NCBI GenBank assembly: GCA_021646405.1
Contig: SOER01000013.1
Coordinates: forward strand, 1-64,000
Origin: Candidatus Loosdrechtia aerotolerans
GTDB lineage: Bacteria > Planctomycetota > Brocadiia > Brocadiales > Brocadiaceae
DNA length: 64,000 bases
Reading direction: 5' to 3'
In this document: piece by piece, positions 16,773 through 25,621 of the stretch
How positions within the stretch are numbered: the first letter of the stretch is position 1
Layout of the letters: the number at the start of each line of letters is the position of its first letter
Translations under genes and position numbers: made by a program
Notes under the pieces: model-generated
Seen by the model: the letters and a program-made list of their open reading frames with translations, nothing else
Told to the model about the DNA's origin: nothing
Databases searched by the model: none

Positions 16773-19322
16773 TCAAATTAATCTTCCCGATCCCCGGTTT
16801 GAAATGAGCCGGGTAAGTGCCGTTTGGCGTTTTCTGTTATCAATTTGTCTGACAGCCATTGATAACGCCTTTCTGCTTCCAACAAACACGCACAGTTTTT
16901 TAGCCCTTGTCAGACCCGTATACATCACGTTTCGAAAAAGCATACGAAAGTGTTGTGTCGCTACAGGGATAATGACTGCATCGAACTCACTTCCCTGTGA
17001 TTTATGAATCGTGATTGCATACGCTAAAACAATTTCCGTAAGGTCTTCTCTCTCATAGAGAATTGGCTTCTGTCTTCCGAAACGAATATGGCAACAAAAC
17101 GATTCCAGGTCAACGTGTATGATTTTTCCGATATCTCCATTAAAAACACCAAGATCATAGTTGTTTCTCGTTTGTATGACCCGGTCACCCTCTCTGAATA
17201 CCCGGTCCCCTATTTGTATTTGGCGCTTTTCTTCTTTCTCAGGATTCACAGCATTTTGTAATTCCCTGTTGAGGTTCATAGTCCCCAGGCTCCCCCGTAC
17301 CTGGGGGGTTAAAACCTGTATCTCAATATCTTTACCAAAATACGCAGGAATGGTTTTTGTATAAAGACGCAATACAACGTCCAGCCCTGTCATTCCATAG
17401 TGAAGCGCAGACCATGGATGAACAGACTTAATAATTGATTTTATCTCTTCTAAATCATCTTCCGCCCGTGAAAGTTTTTCAAGGTCAACATGGGTAAACT
17501 TGCCCGGGATTACGAATACGGGAGTGTTTATCTCATAAGGGGTACTGAATTCCTGAACACATAAATCATCTACCTTGATCCCATCATCGGTTTTCTTCAG
17601 AACACCGGTGATCTTTTCTTCCTTCTGGATGAGGTATTCCTCGCCGGAAGATACCGTTTTAGCGAGTACAGATTTAGCCTTCTGAAGAAACTTTACCTGT
17701 TCTTTCGTGGCCTCTTCTGCATCAACAAAAAGACAACCGGACTGCTCATGCCAGAGTGCTGACCGGTGAATGGGAGATTCAATCCTGGGTATTTCTCCCC
17801 TGTTAATCTGGTGTGCAAACCTGATAATCATAGATTCCTCTGCCTGTCTGAAGACCTTCGTCAGCCGGAAAATCGGGATTACCGGCACTTCCAGAAGATC
17901 GTGGAGAACGTTTCCTGCACCGACGGAAGGAAGCTGATCGGGGTCTCCGATAAACAAGACCTGTGCCGTTAAGGGAACTGCCTTAAGCAATGCATTTGCA
18001 AGACTTATGTCAAGCATTGAACATTCATCAACAATCAGGAAATCCACCTGTAAGGGATTTTCTTCGGATTTTTTAAATCCGTTCTTATCCGGCATCCATT
18101 CAAGGAGCCGGTGAATTGTCCCGGCCTCGTACCCAATAACCTCACTCATCCTCTGTGCAGCCCGGCCGGTTGGTGCCGCCAGTACCACCTTTTTCCGCAT
18201 CGCCAGTAAGAGTTTTACTAACACCCTTGTTGTCGTGGTTTTTCCGCATCCGGGACCACCCGTGAGAATTGAAAAGGATTTTTGTGATATGCCGACCACC
18301 GCAGCTTGTTGTTCGCTGCTTAATGCGATTGCCTGTTTGTTACAATATCGCTCGACCCAGTTCTGAACCCGGCCATGATCAACGCCTAACTTCTGTGAAA
18401 TCATCAGTTGTATTTTCGATGCAACGCAGGATTCATCGAAGAACAGGGTATTGGCATAGAAGGCATCCCGCATTTCTCCGTCTTCAGATTCTATGATCCT
18501 TTTCTTTACCTCGTTCTTCAAAAGGAGTTCTTTTAAAAGCAAACGGATCCGGTCCGGAACTTCGATTAGAAGCAATGCCTGGGTATTTTTGAGAATTTGA
18601 TCCTCGTATAAATAGCAGTGTCCTTCATCTCTCGATGCTGCCAGTACATGTTTTATCCCCGCCTCGATCCGGGGGGCACCATCCTTTTCAAACCCCATAT
18701 TCAACGCTATCTTATCGGCAGAGAAGAAACCAATACCATAAATGTCCTTCGCCAGTTGGTAGGGATTCTGAGAAACAATACCGATCGCATTGTCTCCATA
18801 GGTCTTAAATATCTTTACGGCAAACAGGGTGCTGATCCCATAACCCTGCAGAAAAAGCATCACATCTCTGATTGCTTTATGTTCCTGCCATGAGTTTTTA
18901 ATATCGAACAGCTTTTTTTCAGCAATGCCGGGGACATTCAGGAGGTCATCTATCTTCTCTTCAAAAACCTGAAGGGTATTTTCCCGAAAATATTTTACAA
19001 TTTTTGATGCCGTTTTAGGACCAACACCCTTTATAAGACCGGAGCCCAGGTATTTTTCCATGGCTGCAGTCGACGCCGGTTTTTTTTCAATGGCCTTTGT
19101 TGCCTTAAATTGTTTACCATGCTTCGGATGATGGTTCCATACGCCCCAGAACTCCATCGAACTGCCTGCAAACACTTTTGCCTGATGAATCAGTACCGTT
19201 ACCAATTGATGGGGTTCATGAAAAGGCGATACCTTAAGAACAGACCACCCATTTTCCGGATTATGGTACGTCACACGTTCTACTATCCCTGAAAGGCATA
19301 TTACGGTATCTTTATCGATCAT
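16773..19322 (-). CDS. recD2: RecD2-type ATP-dependent DNA helicase
   Basis: About 849 residues. A superfamily 1B 5'-3' helicase acting alone (no RecBC partner nearby) in DNA repair. N-terminal OB-like domain and helix-hairpin-helix repeats (GSGLIKGVGPKTASKIV, LLNVPGIAEKK, IYGIGFFSADKIA), Walker A GGPGCGKTTT at about 365-374 counted from the upstream start, Walker B LIVDECSMLD, GDPDQLPSVGAG, and the C-terminal motifs YAITIHKSQGSEFD and LTRAKK. Extra sequence of about 90 residues (about 565-655) separates FVDAEEATKEQVKFL from the VLTPQVRGSLGT motif, so it is longer than typical RecD2. The ATG at 19322 is chosen; a TTG ten codons upstream is possible. Confidence 0.92.
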   Translation of the reverse strand: MIDKDTVICLSGIVERVTYHNPENGWSVLKVSPFHEPHQLVTVLIHQAKVFAGSSMEFWGVWNHHPKHGKQFKATKAIEKKPASTAAMEKYLGSGLIKGVGPKTASKIVKYFRENTLQVFEEKIDDLLNVPGIAEKKLFDIKNSWQEHKAIRDVMLFLQGYGISTLFAVKIFKTYGDNAIGIVSQNPYQLAKDIYGIGFFSADKIALNMGFEKDGAPRIEAGIKHVLAASRDEGHCYLYEDQILKNTQALLLIEVPDRIRLLLKELLLKNEVKKRIIESEDGEMRDAFYANTLFFDESCVASKIQLMISQKLGVDHGRVQNWVERYCNKQAIALSSEQQAAVVGISQKSFSILTGGPGCGKTTTTRVLVKLLLAMRKKVVLAAPTGRAAQRMSEVIGYEAGTIHRLLEWMPDKNGFKKSEENPLQVDFLIVDECSMLDISLANALLKAVPLTAQVLFIGDPDQLPSVGAGNVLHDLLEVPVIPIFRLTKVFRQAEESMIIRFAHQINRGEIPRIESPIHRSALWHEQSGCLFVDAEEATKEQVKFLQKAKSVLAKTVSSGEEYLIQKEEKITGVLKKTDDGIKVDDLCVQEFSTPYEINTPVFVIPGKFTHVDLEKLSRAEDDLEEIKSIIKSVHPWSALHYGMTGLDVVLRLYTKTIPAYFGKDIEIQVLTPQVRGSLGTMNLNRELQNAVNPEKEEKRQIQIGDRVFREGDRVIQTRNNYDLGVFNGDIGKIIHVDLESFCCHIRFGRQKPILYEREDLTEIVLAYAITIHKSQGSEFDAVIIPVATQHFRMLFRNVMYTGLTRAKKLCVFVGSRKALSMAVRQIDNRKRQTALTRLISNRGSGRLI

Positions 19323-19390
19323 AAATTTGATTCTTTGGTATGGAAAAAACAAGACCCCATGTTAGGAATTTGTGTAATGAAGGCATTCCA

Positions 19391-20743
19391 TTAGTCTACC
19401 TGCATAAGGTTTCGTGCGGCAGCAATCCCCATTTCCATGGCGGTATCCATAAAAATATAACGAAACGTCCCCTGTCTGCCACACGTAATTAAGTTTTTAT
19501 AGCAATTGAGAAAGTCAAGGAGTTTCGATTTGTGGAACATATAACCAAGACTATAAACGGGATACCCATGAATCACGCTTGTTGTAAAATAATCAATCAC
19601 CTTGTTTTCGATGTTGATACCCAGTTCTTTTAAATCTGCAAGGCATCGTTCCAGCAAACTTTCTTTCGGGCAATTCCATACTTCATCATTTTCATCGCAG
19701 GGTATCTCAAGTATAAGAGACGTTTTCCCTTCCGGTGCATTGTATGGACTTCGGCGTTTCGGTTCCTGGATGCGCGCCATACTATATTTATCTTCTGAAA
19801 CATACATCCATGTATTATCACTAATATCAGGAAGATCTATGAGGATGTTGAGAAATTTTACAGAACGGAATTTCAGTGCTGATACACTATCCAAGATTTC
19901 ACGAGGAAGTTGATTCGGGAAGGATTTTACAAGGTCTGGCAAGGGTATCGTTGAAATAACCGCATCACAGTTAATTGTTTTTGTCATACCATGCTGTATG
20001 TATGATATACTTTCCACACTCTTATTGTGTGAATTTATCGCTAAAACTGTAGCATTCAGGATTATCTTTCCACCCATCTTCAAAATCTCATTACTCATAT
20101 TATCAAACATCTGCCCTATACCTTTTTTCGGATAAAAATACTCCCTGGCATGGGTTCGTAGCGTACTTTTTTTTAGTTGGAAGAGATGGAGAAGAACTTC
20201 CTTAAGATTTAACAAAGATATCCTCTGAAATGCCCAATCGGATGATATACGCTTAGGGGAAATCCCCCACAATTTCTCAGTATAAGGGCCAAAAAACAAA
20301 CGATAGAGTACTCGACCAAAGCGATTAACAGCCCAATCCTCAAAAGAGGTGTCCTTTCTTCGAAAAACTATTTTGAAGATGGCAGCAATTATGTATACAG
20401 TAAATGCTTTTAGATTCATCCATGGATCCATCTTTAAAAAAATATCTTTAGCTGATAGAGGATAATCGAAGGTCTTATCTTTTAAAAGGATAACGCTCTT
20501 TCTCATGGAAGTGAGCAATTCATCACCCATCATCGTACGAATACTCTCAATAAGTTCCCTATTTTTTGAAATAAAACGATGCCCTCCAAGATCAAAACGA
20601 AAGCCTCTATATTCATTGGTAATACACAACCCTCCAACCTTAGAATCTTTCTCAATTACCGTAACATCAAGTCCACACCTAGATAGTTCCCAGGCAGCCG
20701 ATAGACCACAAGGTCCACCACCAAGTACTATAATATTCTTCAT
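19391..20743 (-). CDS. FAD-dependent amine-oxidase-fold oxidoreductase (UDP-galactopyranose mutase-like)
   Basis: About 450 residues. Rossmann FAD site IIVLGGGPCGLSAAWELS at the N-terminus, then RGFRFDLGGHRF, DYPLSAKDIF and GPYTEKLWGISP. These features are shared by bacterial flavoproteins annotated as protoporphyrinogen oxidase-like or UDP-galactopyranose mutase-like, often found in polysaccharide or lipid loci. The second dinucleotide-contact segment is CDAVISTIPLPDLV, and the C-terminal ITCGRQGTFRYIFMDTAMEMG binds FAD. The ATG at 20743 has GAGGGG 9 bases upstream, so the longer frame is rejected. It follows the hydrolase gene by 41 bases and probably shares its transcript. Substrate unknown. 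Confidence 0.82.
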   Translation of the reverse strand: MKNIIVLGGGPCGLSAAWELSRCGLDVTVIEKDSKVGGLCITNEYRGFRFDLGGHRFISKNRELIESIRTMMGDELLTSMRKSVILLKDKTFDYPLSAKDIFLKMDPWMNLKAFTVYIIAAIFKIVFRRKDTSFEDWAVNRFGRVLYRLFFGPYTEKLWGISPKRISSDWAFQRISLLNLKEVLLHLFQLKKSTLRTHAREYFYPKKGIGQMFDNMSNEILKMGGKIILNATVLAINSHNKSVESISYIQHGMTKTINCDAVISTIPLPDLVKSFPNQLPREILDSVSALKFRSVKFLNILIDLPDISDNTWMYVSEDKYSMARIQEPKRRSPYNAPEGKTSLILEIPCDENDEVWNCPKESLLERCLADLKELGINIENKVIDYFTTSVIHGYPVYSLGYMFHKSKLLDFLNCYKNLITCGRQGTFRYIFMDTAMEMGIAAARNLMQVD

Positions 20744-20784
20744 TTTCAGTAACCCCTCAAAGATGAGAACATAAACTTTTACCA

Positions 20785-21462
20785 CTATGGGTATGCATGA
20801 AAAAAATTACAAATTTTCTGTGAAACATACTCTTCATATCCGCGATAAAAATGGTCAGTACCCTGTACCAGTTCCAGAATTTTGGGGGCAGATACTTTTG
20901 AAAAACTCCTTAACGTCTCTTCTGTAGTCGTTGCAAAATCATTTTCATTATAAAGAAATAATTTTCCCTTCTTACAGTATTGTAAAAAATCCAGGTTATA
21001 CCAACCAAATGGCGTGGATATAGAGGCGAATGCCTTCGTATGGTTATTCTCCCATCCGACCTTTATACCAATTATAGCACCAAATGAATATCCGGCAATG
21101 AAGATACTGTCTCTACCAATTTGAGAAATTAAGAAGTCTAATGCAGCCTGTGCATCCCTAACGGCATCAGTATAATCTCCTCCACATAAAGATTTTTCCC
21201 AGTACTGGTACTTTTGTGCGCTATTATTTTCATAGCTCTCACTATTCCCCACACCCCGATAGTTAAACCGAAGAGATAGAAATCCTCTCTGAGCCGATAC
21301 TTGTGCAAGACTCATAATAATATTATTATCCATATCGCCACCTAAACTGGGATGCGGTGCGCACAAGAGAATTGCCGGAGATAATGAAAAATCTTCCTGA
21401 TATGTCAGGATACCTTCTAACCTCAAATTATCCACAGAAAAATGTATATACTCTTCCATCAT
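20785..21462 (-). CDS. Alpha/beta hydrolase (COG2945-like)
   Basis: 225 residues, small serine hydrolase. LLCAPHPSLGGDMDNNIIMS near the N-terminus is characteristic of the COG2945 group; next come FNYRGVGNSE and the nucleophile elbow IFIAGYSFGAIIG. The acid lies in LFLYNENDFATT and the His in LVQGTDHFYRGYEEY. No signal peptide; cytoplasmic. It sits between the FAD oxidoreductase and the multiheme cytochrome genes on the same strand. The 111-base gap to the cytochrome leaves it unclear whether it belongs to that operon. Substrate unknown. Confidence 0.85.
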   Translation of the reverse strand: MMEEYIHFSVDNLRLEGILTYQEDFSLSPAILLCAPHPSLGGDMDNNIIMSLAQVSAQRGFLSLRFNYRGVGNSESYENNSAQKYQYWEKSLCGGDYTDAVRDAQAALDFLISQIGRDSIFIAGYSFGAIIGIKVGWENNHTKAFASISTPFGWYNLDFLQYCKKGKLFLYNENDFATTTEETLRSFSKVSAPKILELVQGTDHFYRGYEEYVSQKICNFFHAYP

Positions 21463-21573
21463 ATTTCAAATATACCAGAACATGATTTTACATGACAATT
21501 TAGTTTTTAAAAATTCCCAACAATAACCGTGTGTTATATACTGTAATAGAGCAGGTTTCAAACCTGACCTACC

Positions 21574-23589
21574 CTAATTTATTTCTTCTTTCTCTACCAT
21601 TTGTTTAACGGATTTTAAAAGTATTTTCGATAAGCGGAAGTTATGCATACCATATGATTGAATCAACCTTAAAAGATCTTGTATATCTCTACGAACATCA
21701 TTTTTATAAAGTCGTTTAACTTCTTTGTTAAGGATTTCCTGCCACGCATCGTATAATAAACCATAATCAGGGTTATGACATTTCACGCAGTATTCCCGAA
21801 CAGCTCTTAATGAATATCCATCCGGTCCAAACTCGTGGCAATCTATACAAGAAACAGCCCTGTACATCCAATCAGGTGTTTTTGGAACCGCGCCTTTAAG
21901 GTCTCCGTTTATGTAATCTCTCACATCGGCATGGCATTTAAGACAATCGTTTTCGTTCAGTAACTGCCTCTCCAATACTGGCTCTTTCAAAATTCTTTTT
22001 AATACAGTATAATTCGGAAACAGGAAAGATTCTCCAAAATTTTTGTTATCCTTCGATAATAAAGGTATAAGTATTGTATCCATTCTTTTATGGTGACAGG
22101 CCGTACAATCTTTATTCTGAATAGTTAATCTGCCATGTGTTTCCCTATCAATAGGATCATTGTTGTGGCACTGGCTGCACTCCAGCCCTTTATCTGGTGA
22201 ATGGCTCTTATGCTGAAAAACGTTTCCTTGGTATATTGTACGATATGCCATGTAATTTACGTGGCACCTGTCGGTGCAGGAATTTGTTGGATATTGATAC
22301 TTTTGGAAAGATACTCCTGACTTGATTTTTTGTTTATCATAGTAAAAAGTACTATTCTGTCTTTCTTTGGAAATGTGTTTTACGTTTTTGATACTATAGT
22401 GCAAAAGGTCTTTAATATATTTAATATTGTGAGCACCGAGGCTGCCATCCTCCCTGATGAGATTATAGTTTGCTTCTGCTTCCCAAAGTATAGAATTCCC
22501 GGCACTGTTCTGCCTTTTCTCCTTTATTAGCAAGGTTTTTAACATCTGCATCCTTGATGCGATGAAATGCATCTGTTCAGACAATACCTTATCAAATCCT
22601 TTTGTGTGGCAGTTAGTACACACCTCAGGTGTTACATGCGTGGAGAACTGTTTGTCCTTATGACATGCAGAACAATCCAAAGTTGCAAGATACATAGGGT
22701 CAGGTTTACCAGTAATACCCTTCCCCCCTTCTCCCATCATAATCAAATTTTGGACATTACTATTGCCTCCGTTAAATTCGGGATTATTACTTCTATAAAT
22801 AGTATTCCTTGTTTGGGTCCGTCCGTGTTTAATAGAAGCATGGCATGATGTACAGGCTATTTTATGTCTATCAATATGAATATTATGTAAATCTGATGCA
22901 CCCTGTGATTTACCTGTAAGATTTGAGTGACATTGAAGACAATTTTTCTTATCTACTTCTCCATCCCCCTGAACTGACTGAAAATGACAATCAGAACAGA
23001 GCACTTTTTCATTTTCCTCGTATATGTTATGCTGAAATATTTTTCCATAAATCTCTTTGGTTTTCTCAATATGGCCATGACATAAGGTACAATCAGACTT
23101 AGAGTTTCTCTTTTGTGTATTTATGAAGTGACATATATTACATGCCCTCTCGTCGGTTTCAAAATGTTTTTTTCCCCTGAGGCTAGTATGACACGTAGTG
23201 CATTTAAGTTTAAAATCCTTAGTAACTTCGGAGACATGTGTTTTATGTTGAAAAGGTTTTATATCTTTGTACAAACTTGCCTTTGCTGACAGCGTACTGA
23301 GGGGATGGCATGGTTCTGAAGTGCAATGTTCATTTCTTATCTCCACAGCCATTACCGGTATACCTTTATTTGTATTGGTGTGGCAGTCTATACAGGCAAT
23401 ATCCCCTGATAGAGCTTTGCAAGTAGTATTAAAGGTTATAGTACTATGGCACTTTGCACAATAGTGGGAATGATTTGGTCTTGTCAGGGTAATAAAAAAC
23501 ACAAAAACAACCACACCTATAGCTGTAAGAGAAAATAATGCAAGCTTGATGGTTGTTTTCTTATTTAATTCTTTTACTTCGTTAAACAT
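21574..23589 (-). CDS. Membrane-anchored multiheme cytochrome c (about 17 hemes)
   Basis: 671 residues. One N-terminal helix (residues 15-36) anchors a large exported domain. There are fifteen CXXCH motifs (first at C44, last at C601), one CX3CH (C438-H443, CTDRCH) and one CX4CH (C89-H95, CTSEPCH), giving up to 17 c-type hemes. Motifs cluster at 44-250 (nine or ten), 306-328 (two) and 438-605 (six). A heme-free helical segment at about 335-430 contains DGSLGAHNIKY, reminiscent of the helical part of NrfA/HAO-type cytochromes. Probable role: electron wire accepting from or donating to the cytochrome b6-like complex encoded directly upstream (38 bases from the pentaheme gene). Exact partner unknown. 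Confidence 0.9.
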   Translation of the reverse strand: MFNEVKELNKKTTIKLALFSLTAIGVVVFVFFITLTRPNHSHYCAKCHSTITFNTTCKALSGDIACIDCHTNTNKGIPVMAVEIRNEHCTSEPCHPLSTLSAKASLYKDIKPFQHKTHVSEVTKDFKLKCTTCHTSLRGKKHFETDERACNICHFINTQKRNSKSDCTLCHGHIEKTKEIYGKIFQHNIYEENEKVLCSDCHFQSVQGDGEVDKKNCLQCHSNLTGKSQGASDLHNIHIDRHKIACTSCHASIKHGRTQTRNTIYRSNNPEFNGGNSNVQNLIMMGEGGKGITGKPDPMYLATLDCSACHKDKQFSTHVTPEVCTNCHTKGFDKVLSEQMHFIASRMQMLKTLLIKEKRQNSAGNSILWEAEANYNLIREDGSLGAHNIKYIKDLLHYSIKNVKHISKERQNSTFYYDKQKIKSGVSFQKYQYPTNSCTDRCHVNYMAYRTIYQGNVFQHKSHSPDKGLECSQCHNNDPIDRETHGRLTIQNKDCTACHHKRMDTILIPLLSKDNKNFGESFLFPNYTVLKRILKEPVLERQLLNENDCLKCHADVRDYINGDLKGAVPKTPDWMYRAVSCIDCHEFGPDGYSLRAVREYCVKCHNPDYGLLYDAWQEILNKEVKRLYKNDVRRDIQDLLRLIQSYGMHNFRLSKILLKSVKQMVEKEEIN

Positions 23590-23627
23590 CTATAAGAGAA
23601 AATAATGTTCATGAAATACTCTCGTAG

Positions 23628-24611
23628 TTACCAGGACGATTTGTATATCGTTTCTGCCAGTAACACATTTGTATCTTTATACAAGGATGTTCGGATCATA
23701 TTTGCTTTCACTGCCCCTACATCTTCATTACCATAGAAACAGAATGGTATAGTCATCTTCTCTTTATATTTTAAGGCAGTATTCATTTCAACAAATAGGG
23801 ATTTTTTCTGAGAATTTATGACACATCCTGTTTTATCCTGCATTTCTATTGTCACAATAACTTCTCGGTACCCATAATCTCCTGTCGGCACACTGTGGGG
23901 AACACCTATGTTTTCAACTTCTAAAATACCTTCGATCTTACCTTCTGAATGGGTTACTTTTACAAATGACATTACCAGCAAAGTCTTATCCTTCAAGTTT
24001 TGGTATGAGAATACATGCTGCTTTCCTTCTCTTTTCGGATAGATCTTTTGCCAGGGATCATCCTGAATGAGTTTCCTCTGTACAGCAGGCATATGGCAGT
24101 CCTGGCATGTCTTTTTGTATCCTGCAACATCAGATTCCTGCCATACCTTGAAGGTACTTATATGGCATTTTCCGCACAGTTCACTTGTTTTATAGAATGG
24201 ATCTTTTTCAGAAATAGGGTGTGGCCCATATGCAGATGTTGGACCACTTAATTTGCAATCATTTAAATGACAGCTATTGCAATTTACACCCTCTGTTACA
24301 TTTATCTTACGTGATTCAACCTTGTTATCTGTAAAAATAGTTTCCGGAACATGACACCCAAGGCAAAAGGTAAATTGATACTCATTCGTCTCTTCTTTGA
24401 ACGCAGTACTCGTAAAGCTGCGTGCATGGGGAGATTCCTTCCATTCATAGTAAATATCCCTGTGACAATCCCCGCATCGTTCAGATTTTGGTGAATTTAC
24501 TCCTTTTTCTACAAGTTCTGGATATATAACGCAGCTAACAGGTAAAAAACACCAGATTACAAAAAAGGTGGAGGTATATACTTTCGGGAATTTTACGGAT
24601 TTATAAAACAT
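23628..24611 (-). CDS. Pentaheme c554-like cytochrome c, probably membrane-tethered
   Basis: 327 residues from the ATG at 24611; the frame runs 20 codons further but that would sit wholly inside the upstream gene. N-terminal hydrophobic segment followed by a Cys (FLPVSC), an imperfect lipobox. Five CXXCH motifs: CGDCH, CLGCH, CNSCH, CGKCH and CQDCH. CGDCHRDIYYEWKESPHARS is the start of the cytochrome c554/HAO C-terminal family. The last 130 residues have no heme and look beta-rich (VENIGVPHSVPTGDYGYREV), a domain seen after such heme modules. The start overlaps the subunit IV gene by 19 bases, implying coupled translation. Likely electron carrier of the b6-like complex. Confidence 0.85.
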   Translation of the reverse strand: MFYKSVKFPKVYTSTFFVIWCFLPVSCVIYPELVEKGVNSPKSERCGDCHRDIYYEWKESPHARSFTSTAFKEETNEYQFTFCLGCHVPETIFTDNKVESRKINVTEGVNCNSCHLNDCKLSGPTSAYGPHPISEKDPFYKTSELCGKCHISTFKVWQESDVAGYKKTCQDCHMPAVQRKLIQDDPWQKIYPKREGKQHVFSYQNLKDKTLLVMSFVKVTHSEGKIEGILEVENIGVPHSVPTGDYGYREVIVTIEMQDKTGCVINSQKKSLFVEMNTALKYKEKMTIPFCFYGNEDVGAVKANMIRTSLYKDTNVLLAETIYKSSW

Positions 24612-25066
24612 AGGGTAATTACAAAAATAATCACAGTAATAACAATTGAAAACAGTATAGGCCTTTGCCATAGATTATTACTCTTTTTCATATACCTACT
24701 ATGCCTATCATCAAAGGATGGCACATTACATTTTCTCCCATCTGTATAAAATGGCCATAAAATAAATAACAATGCACCGAAGATTAAGAGAACAGTGAAT
24801 AGAACATCATTCTGAATAAGCTCATGTAATTTGTAGATTGGCAAAAAAAACCACGGGATATGATCTGGTTTATTAACAAATTTCCATGGTAATGGAAACA
24901 CGATAACAGCAATGAACTCAATGGCAATGAAAAAACAGGTAACAATACAATGCCTCAGAATCTCATTTGGAAAAAACGGTTCCAGTTCCTCCGGTTTTTT
25001 ATCCTTTGTATAATCTCTCATAGTGAATACGTGATTACTCAATTTCTTAGAAACGATGTTTGCCAT
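24593..25066 (-). CDS. Cytochrome b subunit IV-like membrane protein (PetD-like), PEWY lost
   Basis: 157 residues, three predicted helices (about 40-60, 85-105, 135-155). FFPNEILRHCIVTCFFIA and FPLPWKFVNKPDHIPWFFLP align with the start of PetD / C-terminal cytochrome b, where the canonical text is PxHIxPEWYFLP. Here the PEWY motif reads PWFF after HI, so the quinol-oxidising Glu and Tyr are missing. It follows the b6 gene by 12 bases. Role by family: completes the quinone-binding membrane core of a b6-type complex. The altered motif suggests that Q-cycle bifurcation is not performed. Confidence 0.82.
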   Translation of the reverse strand: MANIVSKKLSNHVFTMRDYTKDKKPEELEPFFPNEILRHCIVTCFFIAIEFIAVIVFPLPWKFVNKPDHIPWFFLPIYKLHELIQNDVLFTVLLIFGALLFILWPFYTDGRKCNVPSFDDRHSRYMKKSNNLWQRPILFSIVITVIIFVITLCFINP

Positions 25067-25078
25067 ACCTGACGACTA

Positions 25079-25621
25079 TCACAACGGCTCATAAATACCT
25101 GTCTTTCTAACCATAAAGAAGTGCATACCCATAGAGAACGCCACAGCCAGAGGGATACCAATAACATGCAAGGCATAAAAATATATCAAATGTACGGTAA
25201 AATGCTCATTCCCATTGTGAACAGATAATTTGCTTCCAGTATAATACATAAGGAAAGTCAGAATAAGCAGGCATGCACCTGATATCCAATGCAACTCTCG
25301 TGGATGCCGGTAAATTCCTCTAAAGAGGATGCGGAGCATATGGCTAAGTACCATTGCAATCATCATATGAGGTCCAATGGCATGGATGCGTTGGATAAGC
25401 CATCCATAAGGAACACTATGACTTACATACTGGATACTGGTTAATGCATCTTTAGTGGTTGGAATAAAATAGAACATGAGAAATATCCCTGTACTTAATT
25501 GGATAATAAATGCAAGCAGAGATAATCCCCCCATACATCCAAACCAGCTTAATCCTTTCGGAATTAGTCGCCTGGTAATATTGTTCTCTATAAATTCTCT
25601 CAGAAAGCCCTTGTTTTCCAT
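25079..25621 (-). CDS. Cytochrome b6-like protein with heme c-i cysteine, shortened Qo loop
   Basis: 180 residues, four transmembrane helices. Heme b ligands are H80 and H94 (H-x13-H) and H152 and H167 (H-x14-H, the b6 type spacing). C29 in WFGCMGG is at the position of the Cys that binds heme c-i (c-n) in b6f complexes. After TGSKL (canonical TGYxLPWDQ) about 25 residues of the Qo-side loop are missing, including LPWDQ and the segment before TRFYSLH. No Rieske iron-sulfur gene is seen in the window; the next genes are subunit IV-like and two multiheme cytochromes. Family role: quinol/quinone oxidoreductase core in the energy-transducing membrane. The gene start lies 22 bases inside the aminotransferase gene. 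Confidence 0.9.
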   Translation of the reverse strand: MENKGFLREFIENNITRRLIPKGLSWFGCMGGLSLLAFIIQLSTGIFLMFYFIPTTKDALTSIQYVSHSVPYGWLIQRIHAIGPHMMIAMVLSHMLRILFRGIYRHPRELHWISGACLLILTFLMYYTGSKLSVHNGNEHFTVHLIYFYALHVIGIPLAVAFSMGMHFFMVRKTGIYEPL

